NCBI RefSeq assembly: GCF_000698595.1
Contig: NZ_JFHC01000039.1
Location: 1-64,000, forward strand
Direction of reading: 5' to 3'
Source of the DNA: Caballeronia glathei
Lineage (GTDB): Bacteria; Pseudomonadota; Gammaproteobacteria; Burkholderiales; Burkholderiaceae
DNA length: 64,000 nucleotides
The notes under the pieces are model-generated. The model ran no database searches. It had not been told where the DNA came from and was given only the letters and a program-made list of their open reading frames with translations. The translations under genes and the position numbers were made by a program. Of this stretch, positions 33,942 through 42,910 are shown one piece after another (position 1 is the stretch's first letter; each line of letters begins with the position of its first letter).

Positions 33942-34003
33942 CGCTACTGCGTCGAACAAAGCATATCGTCTAACGTTGCTCTTATACGGAACCCTCTTAG
34001 GCT

Positions 34004-34663
34004 ATGACTACGATTGCCGTAATTCACACCGGGCCGGTTACAGTTCAGCCAATAAAGGATCAAATCAGCGAGCAAATTCCTGAGGCGCGCGTCATAAATA
34101 TGATTGACGACAGCTTGCTTGCCGATGTACGAACTGCCGGGCATCTGACGCCCGAAGTTGCCAGTCGAATAAGCTCATACATGTCCAATGCACAAGCGAT
34201 GCATGCCGACATTATTTTGAACGCATGCTCCTCGGTTGGCGAAGCAGTTGACTACGTCCGCCACTTCATTACAACCCCGATCGTCAAAATCGATGAGGCG
34301 ATGGCCGAGGAAGCGAGCTCGATTGGCCGCCGAATCGGCGTCGTCGCAACTGTTTCGACGACGCTCGAACCGACCGTGCGACTGATCAAGAAAAAGGCGG
34401 CGGAACTAGGCCGCACGATTGACGTGACGGAGGGGATCGCGGAAGGCGCGTTCGAGGCGCTGCTCAGTGGCGACGCCGCGAAACATGACGAGATCGTGAA
34501 GGGCACGATCTCGGCTCTGACGGAGCAGGTAGACGTGGTCGTGCTGGCGCAGGCTTCAATGGCGCGACTCGTTCCGCAGTTACAGGGCGTGCGCATCCCT
34601 GTGCTATCCAGCCCGCAAAGCGGTGTCGCAGCGCTCAAGCGAGCACTCGCCAACATGCGCTAA
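34004..34663 (+). CDS. Aspartate/glutamate racemase superfamily protein
   Basis: A 219-residue two-lobed protein. The first catalytic cysteine is present in ADIILNACSSVGEA (about residue 75), but the second position reads VVLAQASMARL, with Ala/Ser in place of the usual Cys. That pattern occurs in family members (isomerases, decarboxylases, hydantoin racemase relatives) that are not two-base racemases. A role as isomerase or decarboxylase acting on an enolisable acid is therefore more likely than amino-acid racemisation. The following aldolase gene starts 43 bases downstream. Confidence 0.78.
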   Translation: MTTIAVIHTGPVTVQPIKDQISEQIPEARVINMIDDSLLADVRTAGHLTPEVASRISSYMSNAQAMHADIILNACSSVGEAVDYVRHFITTPIVKIDEAMAEEASSIGRRIGVVATVSTTLEPTVRLIKKKAAELGRTIDVTEGIAEGAFEALLSGDAAKHDEIVKGTISALTEQVDVVVLAQASMARLVPQLQGVRIPVLSSPQSGVAALKRALANMR

Positions 34664-34706
34664 ACGGAAAGCGCGCAAGCGCTTCTTGTGTACTCGAGGG
34701 GACAAC

Positions 34707-35504
34707 ATGAAAGTAACCGCGCGGGAACTAGTTAGAAACGTCGTCAAGGAGAAACTGGCGCGCGATGAAGTGGCGCTCTCCATGACGGTTCGACTGGTCA
34801 GAACGGCTGAGATCGTAACGATTGCCAAAACTGCGGGTTTCGATACGTTTTACATTGACCTAGAGCACAGCACGCTGTCGATGGAAACGACGAGCCAAAT
34901 CTGTATCTCGGCCATGAACGCAGGTATCGCGCCATTCGTTCGCCTGCCGAATCTCACGTCGGATGTGATCGCCCGCATTCTGGACGGTGGCGCGCTGGGG
35001 GTCATTGCGCCGCATGTCGAGACCGCCGAGCAGGCGAGGCAGGTCGTTCGTGCGGCCAAGTTTCCGCCCCTGGGCGAACGCTCTCACGGCGGCGTGCTGC
35101 CGCACATGGGCTTTCGCTCGTTTCCGACTTCCGAAGTGGGTGAGGCGGTCAACGACGCGACGATGGTCGTCATCATGATCGAGACAAAGGAAGCGCTCGA
35201 CGTGATTGACGAGATTGCCGCGATCGAAGGCGTGGACCTGCTCTTCATCGGGACCAACGACCTGTGCGCATCGCTTGGCATTGCGGGTCAGTTCGAGCAT
35301 GAGAGCGTGCGCGACGCTTACACGAAGGGCATTGCCGCATGTCGAAAGCACGGCAAGCACCTCGGTGTCGGCGGCCTCAATGCTCATCCGAAACTCGTCG
35401 CGCAGTTCGTGGAAATGGGCGCGCGATATGTCTCGACTGGCACCGACATCTCGTTTCTGGTGAGCGGAGCAAGCGCAAAGGCCGCGATGATGCGCGACCT
35501 CTGA
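34707..35504 (+). CDS. HpcH/HpaI-type 2-keto-acid aldolase
   Basis: A 265-residue class II pyruvate aldolase-like TIM barrel. FYIDLEHSTLSM, GALGVIAPHVETAEQARQVV (metal-site Glu region) and MVVIMIETKEALD, then DLLFIGTNDLCASLG, fit the HpcH/GarL/RhmA group. These enzymes cleave 4-hydroxy-2-keto acids, usually giving pyruvate and an aldehyde. ATG 34707 has AGGGG upstream; 28 earlier codons overlap the racemase gene and were rejected. With four ALDHs in the region, aldehyde products can be oxidised. Confidence 0.87.
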   Translation: MKVTARELVRNVVKEKLARDEVALSMTVRLVRTAEIVTIAKTAGFDTFYIDLEHSTLSMETTSQICISAMNAGIAPFVRLPNLTSDVIARILDGGALGVIAPHVETAEQARQVVRAAKFPPLGERSHGGVLPHMGFRSFPTSEVGEAVNDATMVVIMIETKEALDVIDEIAAIEGVDLLFIGTNDLCASLGIAGQFEHESVRDAYTKGIAACRKHGKHLGVGGLNAHPKLVAQFVEMGARYVSTGTDISFLVSGASAKAAMMRDL

Positions 35505-35529
35505 CTGCTGTCCTTTAAGGATCTTGTTA

Positions 35530-36495
35530 ATGAACAAAATCGTAGTTTATAAGCCGCTGCCCGAGGAAACGATTGAGTACCTGCGTTCTCACGCCGATGT
35601 TGCAATCGTCGATCCGAAGCAGCCAAACGCGCTAATCGACGCGCTCAAGGACGCTGACGGCGCCATCGGAACCGGCGTGAAGATGAACGCGGAAACGCTC
35701 GCGGGCGCGACACGTCTGAAGGTGTTATCCACCGTATCGGTGGGATTCGATGCCTTCGATATCGACTATCTGAATCAACGCGGCATCTTGCTGACCAATA
35801 CGCCGGATGTCCTTACGGAGTCGACCGCCGACACTGCGTTTTCGCTGGTCCTGCTCACGGCCCGGCGCCTCGCCGAACTCGATGCGTTCGTGAAGGCTGG
35901 AAAGTGGACCAAGAAAATCGGTGAGGATAAGTTTGGCGTGGATGTTCATCACAAGACGCTGGGTATCGTTGGACTGGGCCGTATCGGAACGTCGGTCGCC
36001 CGGCGCGCTGCCATGGGCTTCGAGATGAAGGTTCTGTACGTTGGCCACGGCGTCAACGAGCGCGCTGAACGCGAGTACGGAGCGAGAAAGGTGGAACTGG
36101 AGGAACTTCTCAGCACGTCCGACTTCGTGTTGTTACAGCCGCCCCTGACCGCGGAGACGCGCAACCTGATCGGCACGCCGCAACTGAAGGCGATGAAGCG
36201 CAGCGCGTTTTTGATCAATGCGTCGCGCGGGCAGATCGTCGACGAAGCGGCGCTCGTCGAGGCGCTCAAAGACGGCACCATTGCCGGCGCAGGGCTCGAT
36301 GTCTATCTGGAAGAGCCGCTCTCGGTTGAGTCGCCGCTCCTGAAGATGAACAACGTGGTGACGTTGCCGCATATCGGCTCCGCCACACATGAGACGCGAC
36401 GCGCAATGAACAAGAACGCTGCCGAGAACCTCATCAGCGCGCTGAACGGCACGTTAAAGTCAAATATGATCAATCCGGAAGTGTTGCATCGCTGA
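35530..36495 (+). CDS. D-2-hydroxyacid dehydrogenase (GhrB-like)
   Basis: A 321-residue NAD(P)-dependent dehydrogenase. The cofactor motif GIVGLGRIGTSVARR is near residue 150. The catalytic Arg is in NASRGQIVDE, the Glu in GLDVYLEEPL and the His in LPHIGSATHE. The pattern is that of glyoxylate/hydroxypyruvate or 2-ketogluconate reductases. ATG 35530 has AAGGA upstream. It is the last gene of the plus-strand operon and ends before a convergent LysR gene. It would reduce a 2-keto acid or oxidise the matching D-2-hydroxy acid. Confidence 0.88.
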   Translation: MNKIVVYKPLPEETIEYLRSHADVAIVDPKQPNALIDALKDADGAIGTGVKMNAETLAGATRLKVLSTVSVGFDAFDIDYLNQRGILLTNTPDVLTESTADTAFSLVLLTARRLAELDAFVKAGKWTKKIGEDKFGVDVHHKTLGIVGLGRIGTSVARRAAMGFEMKVLYVGHGVNERAEREYGARKVELEELLSTSDFVLLQPPLTAETRNLIGTPQLKAMKRSAFLINASRGQIVDEAALVEALKDGTIAGAGLDVYLEEPLSVESPLLKMNNVVTLPHIGSATHETRRAMNKNAAENLISALNGTLKSNMINPEVLHR

Positions 36496-36508
36496 TAGAA
36501 CGTGCGCG

Positions 36509-36532
36509 CTGGGGCGAGATTGAAGGCCCCAG
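36509..36532. terminator. Stem-loop between convergent genes
   Basis: CTGGGGC at 36509-36515 pairs with GCCCCAG at 36526-36532 around a 10-base loop, between the ends of the dehydrogenase and the convergent LysR gene. It is a likely bidirectional termination point, although no T-run is present. Confidence 0.4.
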
Positions 36533-36561
36533 TTGCGTCGCGCCCTACAACGCCAACCCGA

Positions 36562-37491
36562 CTACTTCGACAGGTTATTCACGATCTCGATCATCTTGTC
36601 CAAAATCGGATCGTTCTGCCTGCGTACCCATCCGAAGATAAAGCGAGTTGAATAGTCCAGGTTCGTCAGTGGGATGACCGTCAGGTCGCTCGGATATTGG
36701 AAGTTCTTGCCCATGACCGCCAATCCGATGCCCATGCCGACGGAAATAAGGTTGAGTTGCGAGGCGATCGTGCTCACCTCCTGGACGATGTTCGGCTCGA
36801 ACCCGGCTGCCTGGCAGAACGCATGCAACTGCCCATAGCTCAGACTACTGCTGGACTTTGGATCGACTACGAACCCTTCGTCCGCGAGATCGGCGAGCGT
36901 AAGCGACTTCCTCCGCGCAAATCGATGGTCGTTTGAAACCGCGACACCCAGGTGGCCGGTCTGAATGCATAAGGAATCGAGAACGATGCCTTCGCGCTCG
37001 ATGTTGATCTCAGTGCGCCGCTTGCCCGGATGCGGACTTGGCCCCAAGTGCATGAAGCCGGCATCGATCTTACCCGCTGCGAGAGCCTTAGGTTGTAGCG
37101 AGGTCGAGAGTTCGACCAGCGAAAGACTGATCTCCGGATACGTCTCGCGGAATTGCTTGACTGCGGCGCGAAAGATCGAATGCATCAGAGTCAGCGATCC
37201 GTATCCGATACGCAGCGTCCCTGTCATGCCATGTCCAACACGTTTGGTCAGGATGATCGCTTCGTTCAAATCGTCCATGACCCGCACGAGCTGGGGCAAC
37301 AGCGTGCGCCCGGCCGCAGTGAGCTTTACCGTGTGCGCGAGCCGTTCGAAAAGTGGTGTTCCCAGTTCGCTTTCCAGGTCGGCGATGATCTGCGAGACGG
37401 CGGGTCGGGTGATGTGCAACCGCACGGCGGCCCGTCCAAAGTGCTCTTCTTCTGCGGCCGCAATGAAATATCGAAGATGCCGAAGTTCCAT
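36562..37491 (-). CDS. LysR-family transcriptional regulator
   Basis: A 309-residue LysR protein with the standard start MELRHLRYFIAAAEEEHFGRAA and recognition helix LHITRPAVSQIIADLE, then LFERLAHTVKLTAAG. The effector domain resembles the CatR/BenM/AlsR type (LSLVELSTSLQPKALAAGKIDAGF). ATG 37491 has GGAGA upstream. It is convergent with the 27370-36495 operon and lies between it and the ALDH at 38061, so it is the natural candidate regulator of the middle catabolic region. Confidence 0.87.
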   Translation of the reverse strand: MELRHLRYFIAAAEEEHFGRAAVRLHITRPAVSQIIADLESELGTPLFERLAHTVKLTAAGRTLLPQLVRVMDDLNEAIILTKRVGHGMTGTLRIGYGSLTLMHSIFRAAVKQFRETYPEISLSLVELSTSLQPKALAAGKIDAGFMHLGPSPHPGKRRTEINIEREGIVLDSLCIQTGHLGVAVSNDHRFARRKSLTLADLADEGFVVDPKSSSSLSYGQLHAFCQAAGFEPNIVQEVSTIASQLNLISVGMGIGLAVMGKNFQYPSDLTVIPLTNLDYSTRFIFGWVRRQNDPILDKMIEIVNNLSK

Positions 37492-37722
37492 CTCTATTGT
37501 GTCTCCTTCATTTCGGCCGGTTAGAAGACTGGAGCTTCAACGGGCGCGGGCGTTGTCTCAGCATGACGCTCATGATTCTTCGTGTCGGTTAGCGCCGCTT
37601 ACCACGGCACCATAATAGCTGACTTGACCCAACGTCTGTGCGATTTCAAACTTCTATCATCGTCGCTTTGGATGCGGCAGATGGCCAGGCGCTTCGGCGT
37701 CGACGTAGAGCAGGAGACAGCA

Positions 37723-37956
37723 GTGAGCCTTTCGGGAACATCGCTACGCACGCTCGTCGATAAGTGGTTTGGAGTGGCGAGCGGAATACGCGTCACGCAG
37801 TTCAGCCACGGTTGCAACGAGCAATACAGATTCGTGCGTGTTGAAGGCCCAGGGGACGACCGTCCCTTAGCGTTCATCTTCTTTCGTCACGCCGACGGGA
37901 GCTGGTGTGTCTTTCCGCCAGAGCGCAGGCGGCCTGCGATGAATCTCGGCGCTTGA
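37723..37956 (+). CDS. Small hypothetical protein (77 aa)
   Basis: A short protein recognised only as resembling small conserved Burkholderia proteins. It contains VTQFSHGCNEQYRFVRVE, LAFIFFRHADGSWCVFPP and an RRRPAMNL ending. I chose GTG 37723 because AGGAGACAGCA precedes it, whereas the longer frame from 37582 has no ribosome site. No membrane segment. It lies between the LysR gene and the ALDH gene. No function is proposed. Confidence 0.5.
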   Translation: MSLSGTSLRTLVDKWFGVASGIRVTQFSHGCNEQYRFVRVEGPGDDRPLAFIFFRHADGSWCVFPPERRRPAMNLGA

Positions 37957-38060
37957 GCGCGAATAGCGCTTGGTCCACGGGCCGCAATCAAGCCAAGCAC
38001 ACAATTCACAAGGTCACGCCCAAGCGAGACGTGGCCGACTAAATCAAACTGGAGATGCAT

Positions 38061-39479
38061 ATGCGATCGTACGAGAAATGCTATATCAACGGCGAATGGG
38101 TTTCTCCGCTTAGCCGTAGCGAATGGACCTTGGTGAACCCTGCTACCGAGGAACCGATCGCAAGTGTTACGTTGGCCGGCACGCAAGACGTCGATCTAGC
38201 GGTGAAGGCCGCGCGCGCTGCCCTAGCCTCGTTCAGCAGGACGTCGAAGGACGAGCGCATCGAACTCCTCGAAACCATCATCGACCGCTTCGTTCGGCGC
38301 GAGCACGAGCTCGCAGAAGTCGTCACGCTCGAACTGGGTACACCGATTTCGCAGAAGATTCATGTACCGGCCGCGCTCGGCTCTCTCAAGCAGGCACTTG
38401 CGACGCTTCGCGAGTACGAGTTCGAGTACCGCCTGGGGCCCAACACGGTTCGTCGCGAACCTATTGGCGTGTGCGGCCTGATCACCGCGTGGAACTGGCC
38501 TCTTCAGCTTCTCGCAACCAAGCTCGCCTATGCGCTGGCTGTCGGCTGCACGGTGGTTCTCAAGCCGAGCGAGTTCACTCCGTTGAGTGCGATCCATCTC
38601 ACGGAAGTGCTTCACGAGGCGGGCGTCCCGAAGGGCGTCTTCAACCTCGTGCTTGGCGACGGCCCGATTGTAGGCAATGCTATTAGCAAGCACATGGACA
38701 TCGACATGGTGTCGTTCACCGGGTCCACGAGAGCCGGCGTCTTGATCGCACAAGCGGCCGCGCCCTCCGTCAAGCGGGTTGCGCAGGAGCTAGGGGGAAA
38801 ATCGGCGAACGTGATTCTCGACGATGCGGACTTACGCGCCGCGGCCAAATGGAACGTCACACGCGCATTTTCAAATTCCGGTCAGTCGTGCCATGCGCCT
38901 ACACGCATCCTGGTCCAGGCCAGCCAAGAAGAGGAACTGTTGGCATTGCTTCAGGAAGAAGCGAAGGCAGTGAGAGTAGGGAACCCGCTCGACCCGCAGG
39001 TGACCATGGGCCCAGTCGTCAACGAGCTGCAATTCGAGCGAGTGCAAGACTACATCAGGATTGGCATCGAGGAGGGCGCTACGGTTCGCGTTGGCGGCGT
39101 CGGTCGTCCGGACGGACTTGAGCGCGGTTACTTTGTAAAACCCACCATATTCTCCAACGTGACGCCACAGATGCGCATCGCGCAAGAAGAAATCTTCGGT
39201 CCTGTGCTAGCCGTCATTTCTTATCGCACGGAGGAAGAAGCCATTGAGATCGCGAATGGGACGCCGTACGGGTTAGGCGCTTACGTGTTCTCATCCAATC
39301 GGGAGCGAGGTGGTTCCGTCGGTCGTCAACTTCAGGCGGGCCGTGTCTTTCTCAACGGTGCGACGAGCAACACCGAAGCGCCGATGGGCGGCTACAAGCG
39401 TTCCGGTAATGGACGAGAGATGGGTGTCTTCGGGCTCGAGGAGTATCTCGAGACCAAAGCCATGATCGGCTTCGACTGA
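38061..39479 (+). CDS. Aldehyde dehydrogenase (NAD-dependent)
   Basis: A 472-residue ALDH. ITAWNWPLQLLATKLAYALA is the cofactor entry, FTGSTRAG the second nucleotide motif, QELGGKSANVILDDADL has the general base Glu, and SNSGQSCHAPTRI the nucleophile Cys. It is closest in style to the broad aldehyde dehydrogenases of aromatic and polyol pathways. An in-frame ATG at 38055 exists, but GGAG sits at proper spacing only for 38061. It stands alone on the plus strand, convergent with the tetronate kinase operon. The substrate is not assigned. Confidence 0.9.
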   Translation: MRSYEKCYINGEWVSPLSRSEWTLVNPATEEPIASVTLAGTQDVDLAVKAARAALASFSRTSKDERIELLETIIDRFVRREHELAEVVTLELGTPISQKIHVPAALGSLKQALATLREYEFEYRLGPNTVRREPIGVCGLITAWNWPLQLLATKLAYALAVGCTVVLKPSEFTPLSAIHLTEVLHEAGVPKGVFNLVLGDGPIVGNAISKHMDIDMVSFTGSTRAGVLIAQAAAPSVKRVAQELGGKSANVILDDADLRAAAKWNVTRAFSNSGQSCHAPTRILVQASQEEELLALLQEEAKAVRVGNPLDPQVTMGPVVNELQFERVQDYIRIGIEEGATVRVGGVGRPDGLERGYFVKPTIFSNVTPQMRIAQEEIFGPVLAVISYRTEEEAIEIANGTPYGLGAYVFSSNRERGGSVGRQLQAGRVFLNGATSNTEAPMGGYKRSGNGREMGVFGLEEYLETKAMIGFD

Positions 39480-39600
39480 CGAGACGTGCGGTGCGCTAGA
39501 TGCTAGGAACGCTACATGATGCAAAAATGGTCACGCCTCGTGGAGCGTCTTCCTGCATAGCTCAAATGGAAGGCGTTTCGCCACATCAGGTGCATCTTCA

Positions 39601-40881
39601 TCATGCGGCCACTTGCGCGCCGTTCAGCGCTTCCAGAGCTTTGGCGAAGAAGTTGATCGTCCCAAAATTGCCAGACTTCAGAGCTAGTCCCAGCGGCTTG
39701 GCACTAATGGATTGCGTCGCCGGTATCCCAGGATCGATTTGCGGTCCAATGCGCAGCGAGCGGACGTCGAGCGCCTGAACCACTGCACCTGACGTTTCAC
39801 CGCCTGCAACAACGAACTTGCGCACCCCCACTTCACGTAATTTGCACGCGATGGAGGCCAGCGCAGCTTCGACCAAATGCCCCGCCTTCTCAACGCCCAA
39901 TTCCTTCTGCGCAAGCTTCACTTCGTCCGTCGACGTGGTGGCGTAGATCAGCACCGTTTCATCGTGTCCGCACACGAATTCGACAGCACGCTCGACCACC
40001 GGTTCGCCGCGAGACAGCGCGATCGGGTCGATGCGGAAGCTCGGCCGCGATGCACGCCACTCGGCCACCTGCGCATTAGTCGCCTTCGATGCGCTCCCGG
40101 CGAGCACGACCGAGCCGCCGTCGATGCGCGGAAGATCGGCGGCATCGCCCGCGTACACGAGCAGGTCCGCCGAGTGGAAGTTCTGCGGCAACCCGAGCGC
40201 TATTCCCGACCCGCCAGTAACCAATGAGAGGTCTCGGCATGCCCGGCCGATTGTGTACAGATCGGCATCCGAAAGTGCGTCGGCAATCGCCATCCGCGCG
40301 CCGTCCTCCTTCAACTCTTCGATGCGCGCACGCACGGCCTCTGCGCCTTTCGCGATGATGTCGTATCGAATGAGTCCGACTATGGACTTGGTCTGCCGCT
40401 GCAACACCCGTACGAGATTGGAGTCGGACATGGGCGTGAGCGCGTGATTCTCCATGCCCGATTCGTTCAGCAACACGTCGCCGACGAAAAGATTGCCGCG
40501 AAAGACCGTTCGGCCGTTCTCCGGAAACGCCGGGCAGGCGATGGCGAAGTCGCCCCTCAACGCATCGAGCAACGCATCCGCGACCGGGCCGATATTGCCT
40601 CGATTGGTAGAGTCGAACGTCGAGCAATACTTGAAGAAGAACTGCCGGCAGCCCTGTGCGCGCAACCACTCCAGCGCATCGAGCGATTGCCGCACGGCTT
40701 GTTTGCGAGGAATCGTGCGCGACTTTAGCGCGACGACGAGCGCATCGGCTTCGATTTTTACATCCGTATCCGGTACACCGATAGTTAGAACCGTGCGCAT
40801 GCCGCCGCGCACCAGCATATTGACCAGATCGGTCGCGCCAGTGAAGTCGTCGGCGATGCAGCCGAGCAGTGCCTGCGCCAT
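39601..40881 (-). CDS. otnK: 3-oxo-tetronate kinase (four-carbon acid sugar kinase)
   Basis: A 426-residue DUF1537/OtnK-type kinase. The N-terminal IADDFTGATDLVNMLVRGG substrate-domain motif, FKYCSTFDSTNRGNIGP, and the C-terminal nucleotide-domain VVAGGETSGAVVQAL are the family hallmarks. It phosphorylates 3-oxo-tetronate (from threonate or erythronate oxidation) at the 4 position. ATG 40881 has AGGGAG upstream. In known operons it follows an LtnD/OtnD dehydrogenase. Here two beta-hydroxyacid dehydrogenase genes precede it, but the usual OtnC aldolase/decarboxylase and OtnI isomerase are missing from the window. Confidence 0.88.
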   Translation of the reverse strand: MAQALLGCIADDFTGATDLVNMLVRGGMRTVLTIGVPDTDVKIEADALVVALKSRTIPRKQAVRQSLDALEWLRAQGCRQFFFKYCSTFDSTNRGNIGPVADALLDALRGDFAIACPAFPENGRTVFRGNLFVGDVLLNESGMENHALTPMSDSNLVRVLQRQTKSIVGLIRYDIIAKGAEAVRARIEELKEDGARMAIADALSDADLYTIGRACRDLSLVTGGSGIALGLPQNFHSADLLVYAGDAADLPRIDGGSVVLAGSASKATNAQVAEWRASRPSFRIDPIALSRGEPVVERAVEFVCGHDETVLIYATTSTDEVKLAQKELGVEKAGHLVEAALASIACKLREVGVRKFVVAGGETSGAVVQALDVRSLRIGPQIDPGIPATQSISAKPLGLALKSGNFGTINFFAKALEALNGAQVAA

Positions 40882-40968
40882 TGCTTCGCTCCCTCGGGGA
40901 TTCCATTGCCCCGTATTGGTTGTTGGAATCAGTTGCGCGAACCGCTGTCCGCAGAGTTCATCGGAGAA

Positions 40969-41838
40969 TCAATGGGAGCTTGATGCCGGCAACCCCGCAT
41001 CGATCTCCCAGATCTTCGCCAACTCGTCGATACTCGCCGATTTGCCGAGTCGGTGGGACGCAGCATCCAGCGTGGACCGGACCATCGTTGCGATGAGCAT
41101 CGGTGCCCCGTAACGCATGCCTAGCGCCGATGCTTTCCTCAAGTCGTTTGCGCAGTCGCCCACCGTTGCATCAGCCGTTTGCCCATTCGCGGCGAGAGCC
41201 GGAAGCACACGCGCGGACGCGCTGTTGTAACCCGAACTTTTGTTCAGGACGGTGGCCATATCTGCAACCGTGAGTCCGTTCTTGGCGCCCATGGCGGCGC
41301 ACTCATAGGTGATGAGGCGGTTGCATGCCGCAACTGCCGCGACGACCAGACGCATGGCGTGCCCGCTCCCGGCATCGCCGCAGTGAATCACCTTCGGGCA
41401 CACCGCTTCAAGAATCGGTCGCACAGAACCGAGCACGTCGGCCGGGCCACCAAAGAAAATCGCCGATGCGTCCGCAATCGCTTCAGTGTTCTCGGTGTGA
41501 AGAGGTGCATCGACAAGCGTGATGCCGATGTCGTTCAAGTTCTTCGAAAGCGACCGGCTATTGTCCGGGTCACCTTGCCCCAAGTCGATGACAACGGAGA
41601 TGCCCTTCAGCCAGTCCGTGTCGCGAAACAGCGCCTCGCGCGCGTCATCGGCATCGGTGCATAGCACGACGACGTCTGCGCCCTTGGCCAGATCCACAAC
41701 GCTCTTCGCTTGTTCGGCGCCCTCGCATTGCAGAGAGCCATTGTTTGTGTCGAAGATGCGAACCGAATGCGTCTTCGCCAACGCCCGCGCGACAAACGCG
41801 GCTATATCACCGCTTCCCGCCATTGCAATCGTAGTCAC
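40969..41838 (-). CDS. Beta-hydroxyacid dehydrogenase-like protein lacking catalytic residues
   Basis: A 289-residue paralogue of the upstream dehydrogenase that keeps the fold but not the active site. The catalytic Lys is Arg163 (GSGHAMR) and the following Asn position is Ala167. The substrate motif DAPVSG is DAPLHTEN, and the N-terminal nucleotide loop is MAGSGDIAAF instead of GLGxMG. It overlaps the upstream gene by four bases. It may be a structural or regulatory partner of the active enzyme, or have changed chemistry. The family is clear but the activity is doubtful. Confidence 0.75.
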   Translation of the reverse strand: MTTIAMAGSGDIAAFVARALAKTHSVRIFDTNNGSLQCEGAEQAKSVVDLAKGADVVVLCTDADDAREALFRDTDWLKGISVVIDLGQGDPDNSRSLSKNLNDIGITLVDAPLHTENTEAIADASAIFFGGPADVLGSVRPILEAVCPKVIHCGDAGSGHAMRLVVAAVAACNRLITYECAAMGAKNGLTVADMATVLNKSSGYNSASARVLPALAANGQTADATVGDCANDLRKASALGMRYGAPMLIATMVRSTLDAASHRLGKSASIDELAKIWEIDAGLPASSSH

Positions 41839-42752
41839 TTTGCCTCCTGGTTCGCGACATTCTTCTGCAAATCAGCGAACTTGGTATCGGCCATCGACTC
41901 GATGACGCCGATCATCTGTTCGAGTTGGGCGTCCTTGCCGAGCGAATTTAGGCCGATCTGCAGAAGCGAGCGCGCAGCGCCGCCTATGGGCATCGGGACT
42001 TTCTGCTCTGCGGCCAAACCGATCGCCTGATGGATGTCTTTCACTTGAAGCGCAAGCCAGAACTTGGTGGACTGACGCCCTTCCGCGATGGCAGGCAGCA
42101 TGCCCTGCGAGGTGTAGTTACGAGCCGTCGTTGCGTTGATCGCCTCGGTCATGAGTTCGAGGGGCAGGCCGAACTTTCGCCCCATGGCCACGACCTCCAG
42201 AGTCGCCAGGCGGCAACTGACGTTCATCATATTGTTCACGGTCTTCATGGTCTGACCGTTACCCACGCGTTCGCCGCAATGGAAGACGTTCGGGCTGATC
42301 GCGTGCAGTACCGGCAGCGTCTTCTGAAACGCGTCGTGCGGGCCCGAGGCGATGATCGAAATGGTCCCGGCAATGGCCGTAGCCATCGCACCGGAGACAG
42401 GTGCGTCGAACAATGTGACGCCCATCTCTTCGAGTTGACGAGCGAACCCGTTGGTTTCTGCCGGCACGCCACTGGTTTGATCGACGACGATCTTTCCCGG
42501 CGCTAGCCCATCGGCCACTCCGTTAGCACCGAAGAGCACCGCCTGGACGTCCGAGCTCCTCGGCAAGCAAAGCAGCACGACGTCGCTGTTACGCGCGAGT
42601 TCCGCGGACGTTGCTGCCGCTGTGGCGCCCAGTTCGACGAAAGCACTCACAGTCTTCTCGTTCAAATCGAACACGCTCAACGGAAACTTGCCGATCAGAT
42701 GACGCGCGAGCGCGCCACCCATGGCACCCAGCCCAATATAACCGATACGCAT
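41835..42752 (-). CDS. Beta-hydroxyacid dehydrogenase (LtnD/OtnD-like)
   Basis: A 305-residue NAD-dependent dehydrogenase of the 3-hydroxyisobutyrate/threonate type. Seen are GYIGLGAMGGALARHL at the N-terminus, DAPVSGAMATAIAGTI (substrate motif, 116-131), and catalytic Lys170 and Asn174 in GNGQTMKTVNNMMN. LtnD/OtnD relatives oxidise L-threonate or D-erythronate at C2 to the 2-oxo acid. Upstream of 3-oxo-tetronate kinase this is the likely role. An AGGAGG site precedes ATG 42752, and a LysR-box-like dyad lies at 42874-42890. Confidence 0.85.
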   Translation of the reverse strand: MRIGYIGLGAMGGALARHLIGKFPLSVFDLNEKTVSAFVELGATAAATSAELARNSDVVLLCLPRSSDVQAVLFGANGVADGLAPGKIVVDQTSGVPAETNGFARQLEEMGVTLFDAPVSGAMATAIAGTISIIASGPHDAFQKTLPVLHAISPNVFHCGERVGNGQTMKTVNNMMNVSCRLATLEVVAMGRKFGLPLELMTEAINATTARNYTSQGMLPAIAEGRQSTKFWLALQVKDIHQAIGLAAEQKVPMPIGGAARSLLQIGLNSLGKDAQLEQMIGVIESMADTKFADLQKNVANQEAK

Positions 42753-42873
42753 TTATTTCCTCCTGACTTTCATTGCTGATGACGTCCCCGGACGACGGCG
42801 CAGGAACAATGCGGCGCAAGGTGATGGTGCGCCACGGCACGTTGTGCGTCGAGTCGCATTTTCTCGGCGTGGT

Positions 42874-42890
42874 GGTAAGTGCGTCTTACC
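42874..42890. promoter_or_regulatory. LysR-box-like dyad upstream of the tetronate operon
   Basis: GGTAAG-TGCGT-CTTACC is a perfect 6-5-6 inverted repeat. The inner TAAG-N5-CTTA satisfies the LysR T-N11-A rule. It lies about 120 bases before the dehydrogenase start at 42752. Confidence 0.55.
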
Positions 42891-42910
42891 GCGTATGACC
42901 GGGACCGTTG

